Shown here: in pieces, positions 13,215-22,210 of the stretch
Layout of the letters: every line of letters starts with the position of its first letter
How positions within the stretch are numbered: the stretch's first letter is position 1
DNA from: Larix kaempferi
Taxonomy: Eukaryota; Streptophyta; Pinopsida; Pinales; Pinaceae
DNA: 64,000 nucleotides
Assembly (NCBI GenBank): GCA_027924585.1
Contig: BSBM01000870.1
Location: forward strand, 4,153,001-4,217,000
Direction: 5' to 3'
Translations under genes and position numbers: made by a program
Notes under the pieces: model-generated
The model's input: only the letters and a program-made list of their open reading frames with translations
What the model was told of the DNA's origin: nothing
Database searches by the model: none

Positions 13215-13469
13215 TGAAGTATAAAATACTACTAAAACGTTTTGAAACCCACAAGTATTTCTAAAACACCCACAAATATTTGAAAGCCCACATTTTGATA
13301 AGAATAGTATTGATGAGATGATTGATTACATTTACAAGCATTGACCATTTATAGGCCAATTGGGTATCATTTCAATGGAACGATGTACCCCTTAGAATTT
13401 AACTAGTTAGTTTAATTAATTACTCATATTTGTGACTAATTAATATTTTTACTATTTAGATACACAACT
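13215..13469 (-). repeat. E4 3' LTR
   Basis: About 255 bp, colinear with 28338-28582. On the minus strand it should begin TGTTGTGTATC; here the first base is changed (AGTTGTG), probably by mutation. The adjoining minus-strand text AAGGGGAAGG (about 13470-13485) is the polypurine tract that primes plus-strand DNA synthesis. Confidence 0.85.
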
Positions 13470-14012
13470 TTGCCTTCCCCTTAAGGAAATATTTGTCCTC
13501 AAAGTTGAATTTGTTGATGTTGTCTTTTATTCTAGCTCTGTCTCGAACTGATGACGTGAGACATGGAATGTTGATTACATGCATGGCTTCCTCTTGTTTC
13601 TTTTGTTTCAGAATCCATATTAAGTATGTACATGGTGAAGTTTTGTTGACACCTTTACTGCTTGCGTGGTTGTTTCTTTTAACTTCTTTTGTCGCCACTT
13701 GAAAGGACTTGATAGACTTGACAGTAGAAACTATTTTTGTGATGTCATTCCCAACACATTCTATGCTAGTTTCTTTGAAGGGAATCCTTGTACTTATAAT
13801 GGTCACGTGAGCACCAATCTCATCTTGCATCTGATTAATCTTATAGATGTTCTCATTAATATTTCTTATAGTGATCTCTTAGGCGACAAATGTTCTTTGT
13901 GCATCTATTATTGTGATATTCTTGTTGATGCATTGATCCTCGTTGTTGTCAATAATATTGGTTTGATTCTCATCACCATCTTGGTCACAATCATCTTCAT
14001 TTTTGTCATTGT
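13456..14012 (-). pseudogene. E4 ORF, C-terminal part (unrecognised protein)
   Basis: Minus-strand frame of 124 codons at 13456-13830, extended upstream in the same frame past one stop as far as the E1 junction at 14012. It is acidic upstream and lysine-rich downstream. The last residues (FNFEDKYFLKGKAKLCI) run straight through the polypurine tract, much as plant gypsy polyproteins end, though no retroviral domain is recognisable. The same frame resumes beyond E1 at 20246 and beyond E2 at 26911. Confidence 0.5.
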
Positions 14013-14591
14013 TGTTAAGATTCAATATGCTAAGATAGATAACATCGGTATTCAATTCAATTTCACAACAATAACATATACATGATCACTGAAAGAATAA
14101 CAAGCACATCATAAACACAAGAGACACAAATTTATCTCGGAAAACCCTCATGGGGTAGAAAACCCAACAAAAATTCCCCAATATAGATGACCAAAAAGTA
14201 TAGAGATGAAATCCCCAAACAAGAGCTCCTTCTCCTTCATAGATATCTCTCTCTCTCCTAATGCGCAATCCACAAGTGAGAGTGTGTCCAAATGAGGAGC
14301 ACACCTCCTCTATTTATACTTTATCTCTCACTTGACATTTAACCTAGCTAGGTCAGCCTCATAACTAAATTAACCTAATGCTGACTAGGTCGACTTCTCT
14401 AGGAGACTTAAACACCCCATTACAAATGACTCGAAGGGGATCTATTGCCCCAACTTACAAGGGAGGATTTACCTCAATGACTGTACATAATCAAATACAA
14501 TAATTACATCCTAACGGAGGAATAAAACATCTTCGAATAAATAATAATAAAATACAAATAGAATATTCTTCGAAGTTGCAATATTTCAACA
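14013..14591 (-). repeat. E1 3' LTR
   Basis: 579 bp. The reverse complement carries a TATAAATA promoter box (plus-strand 14311-14318) followed by a leader with a long open frame (14086-14304) that also appears in the sister LTRs; that frame is treated as a by-product, not a gene. Confidence 0.9.
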
Positions 14592-14606
14592 CTCCCCCTT
14601 AACGAG
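14592..14606 (-). promoter_or_regulatory. E1 polypurine tract at the 3' LTR
   Basis: Minus-strand CTCGTTAAGGGGGAG immediately precedes the LTR's TG. E3 has the identical 15-mer at 29778-29792. It is expected to prime plus-strand DNA synthesis. Confidence 0.85.
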
Positions 14607-14819
14607 AATGACAAAATCAACATCAACTGTAGGAGAAAGGAGAGAGAGCATCATCAACAACATCAAGGTGGTAGATCTATAAATCATTAGAAGTTTTCTT
14701 CAATCATCATCAACAACTAGAACGGTTATTGGAACATCTTCAACATCTTCAGTACTGGAACATCAACATCTACGGTACTGAGTCTTCATCTTTTGCAGCA
14801 CTCGATCACTCGATCGTCT

Positions 14820-15400
14820 ACAACACCATCATCATCCGGATCTCTCGATCAATAACATCATTTTGGATCTCTCGATCAACAACATCATCTGGATCTCTCA
14901 ATCAATAGCATCATCAATATCTGGATCTCTTGATCAACAACATCATCAATATCTGGATCTCTCGATCAACAACATGATCTGGATCTCTCGATCAACAACA
15001 TCATCTGATCTCTCGATCAACATCATCATCAATATATGCAACACACATGATCTAATTAAGGGATGATCAATCCTTCTCACTTTAGGACATAATTCCAAGG
15101 ATGATACAATCCTGATCTACTTACGGGATGATCAATCCCTATCACTTTAAGACACCACACCATGTCTAAGGACAATGCAATCCTGATCTACTTACAAGAT
15201 GATCAATCCCTATCACTTTAAGACACCACACCATGTCTAAGGATGATGCAATCCTGATCTACTTATGGGATGATCAATCCCTATAACTTTAAGACATCAC
15301 ACCATGTCTAAGGACGATGCAATCATGATCTACTTACGAGATGATCAATCCATATCACTTTAAGACATCACACCATATCTAAGGACAATGCAATCCTCTT
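14820..15400. repeat. E1 3' spacer: 'tctcgatcaacaacatcat' repeats and 71-bp tandem array
   Basis: 14820-15030 holds short degenerate units around 'ctctcgatcaacaacatcat'. From 15061, units of 71 bp (marker gatgatcaatcc at about 15126, 15197, 15268, 15339) follow, about five copies. They lie between the RNase H stop codon and the 3' LTR. The plus-strand ORF 14863-15066 only reflects the repeats. Confidence 0.85.
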
Positions 15401-15514
15401 GTCAACTTAGACAAAGTTTAAGGACCACTCACGAAGACAAAAGTCTTCGGATTCATTTAGGACTGAAGTCCAGGGATGATGCAATCCAATCGTCAACTTA
15501 GACCAAATCTAAGG

Positions 15515-15795
15515 ACCACTCATCGACCTCATCGTCGGTATAGGTATCCTCATCATCAACCTCATCGTCGGTACATGTATCCTCATCATCGATCTCATCG
15601 TCGGTACATGCATCCTCATAATCGACCTCGTCGTCGATACAGGCACCCTCATCATCGACCTCATCATCGGTACATGAATCCTCATCATTGACCTCATCAT
15701 TAGTACAGGAATCCTCATCATCGACCTCATCGTCGATACAAGCATCCTCATGATCGACTTCATCGTTGTTACAGGCATCCTCATCATCGATCTCA
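15515..15795. repeat. E1 33-bp tandem array
   Basis: Units of 33 bp, marked by ctcatcgtcggta, start at 15527, 15560 and 15593 and continue degenerately to about 15795, 8-9 copies. Because 33 is divisible by three, frames stay open on both strands (15476-15691 plus; 15509-15799 minus, an 11-residue repeat rich in Met/Arg). I treat these frames as by-products of the array. Confidence 0.85.
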
Positions 15796-16443
15796 TCACT
15801 CCCCCTTTCGAGGAGGGTCCTTTTGAACTACACCAAGCTTGTCTCGTAAATACTCAAACTTTACTCGAGACCGAGGTTTGGTCAATACATCAACAACTTG
15901 CTCATTAGTGCTCACATACTCGAGCTTTATAGCTCCCTTCTACACCATATCCCATATATAGAAATATCGAATCTCTATTTGCTTTGACATATCATGGAAC
16001 ACTGGATTCTCCATCATCTTGATACAACTCTGGTTGTCACACAAGATCACAGTGGATTCCATCCCTAAGTCAAATAGTCCTGACAACAGCTTCCAAAGCC
16101 ATATTGGCTCACAACTAGCAGAACAAGTTGCTATATACTCTACTTTAGCTGTGCTGACAGCTATGCTGGACTACTTCCTACTAAACCATGAGATCATAGC
16201 AGATCCCAGACAATAACATCCACCCGATGTGTTCTTTCTGTCTGAGACACTTTCGGCCCAATTTGCATCAGTATAACCATACAATCTGTAGTCATGATCT
16301 CCAACATAGTATAGACAAAAGTCTATCGTACCTTTCAGGTACCTCATCACACGTTTAGGCTCAACTAGATATTGACTCAGGGTGTTCACAGCAAAGCATA
16401 TATCTGGCCTGGTATTTGTCAAATACATCAACGAACCAACCAT
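15796..16443 (-). pseudogene. E1 RNase H domain (copia type), decayed
   Basis: Minus-strand frame with the usual copia order: SLMYLTNTRPDICFAV at the reverse transcriptase/RNase H join, YTDANWAESVSDRKNTSGG around the first catalytic Asp, then, after a stop at 16171-16173, ILCDNQSCIKM with the catalytic Asp, and VLTKP near the end. The catalytic Glu region is altered (STAKVEY instead of STAEAEY). The frame ends PPRKGE-stop at 15796, with a second purine-rich tract directly over the stop. It degraded RNA in RNA-DNA hybrids in the parent element; with stop and substitutions it is inactive here. Confidence 0.8.
15799..15810 (-). promoter_or_regulatory. Second, internal purine tract
   Basis: Minus-strand CGAAAGGGGGAG overlaps the last RNase H codons, about 1.2 kb away from the functional-looking tract at 14592-14606. 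E3 has the same 12-mer at 31272-31283. Confidence 0.6.
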
Positions 16444-17110
16444 CTGTCTTTAAACTGTAGAAACCATTGTCCATCATCCCAGATATCTACTTCACATTTT
16501 CCTTGGCTAAGGAAAAATGTCATCTCATCTCAGCCACATATCTAATCACAAGAATCATGCCAAGATTCTTTAACTCTGAGATCTACTCCCTCTAAAGTGG
16601 AGTTTTATATATCTGAGTATTGTCCTCCCTTTGTGACTGAACATCATTCACATTATGCATTGAGTGATCTGATGTATATCTATCTGTGCCATCTCTCATC
16701 AGATGGGTCTACTGATATGAGCCTTAAGATCACTCGAACTCTATGGTGAGTTCCTTCTTGCATCCATCTGTATATAGAAACCATCTTCAACCTTGCAGCA
16801 AATGTTGAAATCCGCATCACTCGTGGTGATCATCAAGCTCATCAAATCACTATCGATCCTGGGTACCTGTTGAACTCGTACAAAGCCTTCTTCAATCATG
16901 TGATTCTCTATCGAATCCTAGGAGTTTGCTAGATATGCACTTCTTCTTCAATTACACCATTCAAGAGAACGGTCTTGTCATCCATGAATGTAATCTATCT
17001 CTGGAAGTGTGTCTAGCCACTGGAGCAAACATCTCGTCATGATCCTCTCCCTCTTTCTAAGAGAATCCTCTAGCCATGAGCCTTCCTTTGTAATTCTATA
17101 GTATGTTTGA
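16444..17110 (-). pseudogene. E1 reverse transcriptase remnants
   Basis: Fragments in several minus-strand frames match the copia reverse transcriptase order: ARGFS-stop-KEGEDHDEMFAPVARHTS at about 17080-17014, then pieces like the LNGVIEEEV region, then RIDSDLMSL...DADFN at about 16860-16800. Stops and frameshifts are many and the YVDD catalytic box is not recognisable. E3 keeps the same pattern at 32100-32710. Confidence 0.6.
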
Positions 17111-19631
17111 TTTGTAAGTCTTCTTGTTGAACATACATCACTTGTTCTTTGGAACAAGTGTTCATCATCCTTCTTTTGTAGATCATAGCTCACGATCTTT
17201 CCTACAAATCAAATTTAATTACATATTAGTAACACTTCATAATCATCAAATCATGTTGACATGATAACCTATTATGCATACTGATATGATTCACATAGTT
17301 ATGCAACTATCTTGACCAATACTTTGGCACAACACTTTTCCATATCCTGTATGCATATAGTGGCTATCTAGATGCCCTCCATCTCTACCAGAACATGTTA
17401 TCAAGAGCGTGCACAACTCTCAGCATGTTAGCAAAGAGGTTTCATTCCAGACAAGCAACAATGGAATGTTTGTCCAACTTACCCATCATATGCATGTTAG
17501 TAGTATATTGTTCAATGCTATATGAATGCTTACACTATGCATGATATATTTCCCGATTCTAGGAATTCAAATATGCATACAACTATTACGGGCAATATCA
17601 TTAATTATTCAGAGATTCAAGAAGTAATTCAAATAACAACTCAAATACTTATATTTTATGTTTGTGTGGTTGCCTCCCTCTTAATCTCTATTTTCCCTTT
17701 ATGATAGCATCATGATTATGTCTTTGAACTTCTATCCATCCTGGACCACTATGCATGCTTAAGTGTGCAATAGTTTCATCATTGTGTTATCCTCAAGATC
17801 TCATACACAATCATACATTCATTAGTATAATCTCAATACTATCAAAACTTTATAATCCTATAATCTTAACATGTATGGTCGTGATCATTTCATACACAGG
17901 TAATTTATCACAAGCATTAGTATTCAAGGTTTCAAGGAGTACTTCTTTTACTCATGCATATTCTTATTTGACCATAGGATTCTTCTAGTTTGTCATATCA
18001 TTAATCAAACTAAGAAGCATAATATGCATAAACCCATGATTACTCAAACTTATAACTTCATGAATAATCATTATCAATCATACAAAAGTATACTTCTATA
18101 AGATCCTAACACAAGGTAGGATTCCAACTCGATATAGGAAAACATACCTAGATTATCATGCTTGCTAGTTATGTCTAACATACCCAAACAATGTTTTCTT
18201 TGTTCTCTTCAATGATTTAGAGACCTTGTGCTAGTAACCTGCATATCTCATAAGTTGAGCATTCTAGAACCAAATTATACATACCTCATAAGTAGAGCTT
18301 CTATGTGATCAATGAATATGGATGAGTCTTTGTCTTCATGTCACCATGGTCATATATTCTTGATATAGAACATGATTTGTCTTTCTTGATGTACCTTTCA
18401 TGTTGGTGGACAACATCATCCTCATACAACACCACGGTGCATTAGTACAATAATAAGTGTCATAACCCTAATCAACGAATGTTTTCTATAATTAACATGC
18501 ATTCATACTTTTACTAAGGTAATCAGACAAGTCTAAAATTAATCATTATTGTACTAACCTCAATAATATGAAGACAAACATATCATGAACTTAATCATCA
18601 TATAAATGAAACGAATTTCAAAACATACATGTATCTCCTCAAGCCATACATGTCGAGATTGCTTGTAGTCTTTTCTAGAAGGGTAAAACCCTAATCATCC
18701 AAGGTAGATCACTTGTAAACATATTATATAGGTTCATGGTGCTAGTATGATAGAATACCAGTTCCATTTAAACCTCCTTCATTGCTGCCCTATGAGTCTC
18801 CCAACCTTGCTAGGGTTTCTTCTTACTTGGAAACCCTAATTTTTAATCTCCTTCCTCCCACAACATTTTGATGGAAGATTAATATCTATGATGAATGGAT
18901 TCTAAATACATTTTCAAAGTTTCCAATGTTGCATCAGGTGTCTCCAACATTGTATCAGGTCCTTCCATACCTAAAAACTGAAAACCCTAAGTGAGAGCTT
19001 CTTCCTCCTCTTCTTTGATTTCGTTTGTTGAGCCATTTCATATGTGCCGTATTGTTTTTGGTGTATCTCTGAAATTTCGGATCCTCAGGATCTGAAACTT
19101 CGGCTTGTGGTAGCCTGACCTGTCATCTTTCCAACCCCACAAGTTTTAGATTCATTGGATTCCTCATGAGAGAGATATGATAATTTTCACAACATGACCT
19201 GTTTACAGGATGAAACAACATAGCAAACTTGTACAGAGTGCCCCGTGTCACTGTTTCAACTTCGGCCTCTGATACTCTCACCTATGAAACTACAGTCTGT
19301 TCCCTAACTAACACTTTTTACAGAATTCCATTTGGAGCTTCCTTTTCTGAGATATGACCTTTTTACCTAGGTCACCTGTTTAGGGATTCATTCTGGAAGA
19401 GGCAGAAACCCTAACTTGTATAGATCATATCTCAGAAAGTACAACGAATATGAGGCTGAAATTTGGACACAAGGTACAGGAACATGTCATCTTCGGCCTG
19501 TCCAAGTTTCAGATCCTGAACCTTCTCCAAAAGTTATTTATAGCGAAAGTTCCACGATGACTAGGTTTTTCTATACAAAGCCCTAACTTTCAAATTGTCG
19601 TAAGTGCCATACATTTCCTTCCTTCATGATA
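17111..19631 (-). other. E1 internal region without recognisable coding
   Basis: About 2.5 kb, AT-rich, between the reverse transcriptase remnants and the primer site, where gag, protease and integrase would be in an autonomous copia element. E3 has a colinear counterpart at about 32710-34980 (shared tracts such as 'catcaaatcatgttgacatgat', 'gttatgcaactatcttgacc'). No domain was found in either copy. Confidence 0.55.
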
Positions 19632-19643
19632 GCTCTGATACCA
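19632..19643 (-). promoter_or_regulatory. E1 primer-binding site
   Basis: Minus-strand TGGTATCAGAGC directly abuts the LTR end, complementary to the 3' end of initiator methionyl-tRNA, the usual copia primer. Confidence 0.9.
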
Positions 19644-19870
19644 TGTTAAGATTCAATATGCTAAGAAAGATAAAATCAGTATTCAATTCAATTTCACAAC
19701 AATAGAATATATAGGATCACTGAAAGAATAACAAGCACAACATAAAGACAAGAGACACAAATTTATCTTGGGAAACCCTCATGGGGTAGAAAACCCAGCA
19801 AAACTTCCTCAATATAGATGACCAAAAAGTACAGAGATGAAATCCCCAAACAAGAGCTCCTTCTCCTTCA

Positions 19871-19909
<39 letters not shown>

Positions 19910-20240
19910 ATGCGCAATCCACAAGTGAGATTGTGTCCAAATGAGGGGCACACCACCTCTATTTATACTTTATCTCTCACTTGAAATTTTACCTAGCTAG
20001 GTTGGCCTCATAACTAAATTAACCTAATGTTGACTAGGCCGACTTCTCTAGGAAACTTAAACACCCCATTACAAATGACTTTATGGGGATATATTGCCCC
20101 GACATACAAGGGAGGATTTACCTCAATGAATTTACATAATCAAATACAATAATGACATCCCGACGGAGGAATAAAACATCTCCGAATAAATAATAATAAA
20201 ATACAAATAGAATATTCTTCGAAGTTACAATATTTCAACA
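19644..20240 (-). repeat. E1 5' LTR
   Basis: 597 bp. TATAAATA promoter box on the minus strand (plus 19960-19967). It differs from the 3' copy by substitutions and a longer (CT)n microsatellite at about 19875-19906, so the insertion is not very recent. Confidence 0.9.
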
Positions 20241-20309
20241 ATTGTCAATTTCATCACTAAGGTATTCTATATCTTTGTCAATTATGTCGATGTTGACATA
20301 ATGGTTTAT
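20241..20309 (-). pseudogene. E4 ORF, middle fragment between E1 and E2
   Basis: Only 69 bases of E4 remain here, including the ATTGT and TTTAT duplications. Read on the minus strand, the open frame matches the frame on the far sides of both insertions (acidic, with IDIIDKDIEYL), showing that E1 and E2 landed inside one coding region. Confidence 0.5.
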
Positions 20310-22210
20310 TGATGGCAGGGATCTGTCGGCCTCAACTTGAACCTTAAAACGAGACCTCAACCCTCTGTTCTCAACAGAACCTGTAACTTGACTGTGTATC
20401 AATGATTACACTCTATTGAAACCTGAGTTTAGCAATAATACGTTGATTTATCAACAAGAGGGGATTCGACCTTTCATTTTCCAGAATCTCAATGGGAAAG
20501 CATGCTAATTCACCAAACTAATTCAAGGCGTTTTCCTCATCGTTTCTCCAGCAGTTATCGAACTATACGGTATTGAAAAACCAAATGAATTTGTGGATCA
20601 CTGATTTGTGAGGATTTTGTTCAGGTGTTGGGCAGAAATCGATTCTCATAGAAAAACGACCTTTGTTCCTTGACTTGTGTTGTAGCTAGCGAAATTGCTC
20701 TTAACTGTTAATATCCTCCCCTCTGTGCGTGCTATGATTAACATATAAAACCATAGACACTCAAATCAATAATTTTCACCATCGATGCCCTCTCCCTAAG
20801 GGTTTATGTTGTTGGAATATTCTCACCATCATTTTTCTATTTTGCATGCATCGAGTCATCTGCATGCATCCAATCATCAGTATGGCAGTCTCACAGCACC
20901 TAGTCCTTATTTCGTAGCCCCCAGGAGCCTATTTCTACTCAGTTATATCCCCCCTAGCCACTGATGCATCATTGTTTTCATCACTGGAGCACAAGTGCGC
21001 CTTATTCCACCTATTTAAGAGTTACTTTAGTTAGTTAGTTGGTTGATGACTCAGTTCCTTGATTTAGGGGATGATTTATCAGTTAACTGACTGAAGCACT
21101 TAGATAGGCACCTGCTGAGACTACTTTGAGCTATTATGACTACTGACAACTCCTCATGCGCCCACATTGGAGTCTCCTTCCCTACATGAGTGCCCATGCA
21201 CTTAGTTAGACTTAGTTAGACTCATCTGACTGACTAGTTGACCTTTATGACCACTGCCACTTGTTTGGATGATGTCTCCTATGCTATCCAAACCACACTT
21301 TGAGGATAATTCGAATGACCTTAGAGGCATTCGAATCACATTCATTGTATTCAGTTATTATTCACATTACAGAGTGCCAGCTTACAGCTGATGTATGATA
21401 CAATCGTTTTTCTCCATTTTCTGTGTAATGAGTGTTAATTGATTTAGTGTTTCTTCTTCTTCTTTCTGCACTACATGAGTAAATTCTAGTGAGCTATGCT
21501 ACTATTGAGTGATCCTACTTCTGAAAGATTACATATGCAACTTAAACAATTTCCGATGCAATAGAGATTGAATTGGAATAGTTCGCACGATTTGCAATTT
21601 AATAAAATATTTATGCCTTCCAATGAAAGCATACAGTCACGCAACAGACTCCTTCACACAGATTTCAGGTTATCTTGCACACAATCGACCTGATGGAATC
21701 AATTCAACCATATAATGACACTCTTAAACACACAGGAAACCAATTTTAATTCAAGATTTAGAATTAAATTCTCAGAGACAGTTAAATTCCTTCCTTGCTC
21801 AAGTAATACATATAGAGTCTCTCTCACAGAGCCCTCTCTGTTCTTCTCCTCTCTCGAATCTCTCCTCTCTACCTCTTAATTCAATTACAAAACATAAATC
21901 TAACAACTAACCAACTAACCAACTCTCCTCCACAAATGAAGGGATTTCTTTTTTTAGAAAAACAACCTCCTACTATTGTTCAACAAACTACCTAATTTGG
22001 CTTGATCTCCTCGTAGGGAGTATCAAAATGCCACGTATCCCTATTTTCCCTCAACACTGACAGCAAATCAACTCCGTCTACATATTCAACAATTAATAAA
22101 ACATTAATAAACAAATTTCTTCAAACTCTAGGACTATTTGTCCCTTTGTCAAGCCACAACATGTGACCAGCCTGTCACATTGATGGCTTTGTCGTGATGC
22201 TCCTGCATCA
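20310..22210 (-). repeat. E2 3' LTR, interrupted by a solo LTR
   Basis: 1901 bp, of which 725 are the insertion at 20810-21534. The rest matches 25707-26905. Relative to that copy it lacks about 34 bp just after the first ten bases. Confidence 0.85.
20810..21534. mobile_element. Solo LTR inside the E2 LTR, 725 bp
   Basis: Starts TGTTGGAATATTC and ends GATTACA. The sister LTR at 25707-26905 runs uninterrupted through the site ('gggtttatgcaac'). Flanks TATGT (20805-20809) and TATGC (21535-21539) are a target duplication with one mismatch. No coding domain is present. It is the youngest layer of the nest. Confidence 0.8.

Larger units (their letters stand above)
14013..20240 (-). mobile_element. 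E1: Ty1/copia-type element, non-autonomous, TSD ATTGT
   Basis: LTRs at 14013-14591 and 19644-20240 share ends reading TGTTGAAATATTG...CTTAACA on the minus strand. ATTGT is duplicated exactly at 14008-14012 and 20241-20245. The primer site at 19632-19643 abuts the 5' LTR and the purine tract at 14592-14606 abuts the 3' LTR. The body keeps only decayed reverse transcriptase and RNase H; no gag, protease or integrase is seen between 17110 and 19630. It belongs to the same family as E3 and, by its LTRs, E5. Confidence 0.92.

Noticed and set aside
14820-15400. CRISPR-like appearance of regularly spaced repeats
   Set aside because: Contiguous tandem units without unique spacers, inside a eukaryotic retrotransposon; no cas genes.
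15476-15799. Repeat-protein-like ORFs rich in His/Arg/Pro (plus) and Met/Arg (minus)
   Set aside because: Direct consequence of a 33-bp tandem array in a retrotransposon spacer; open on both strands.
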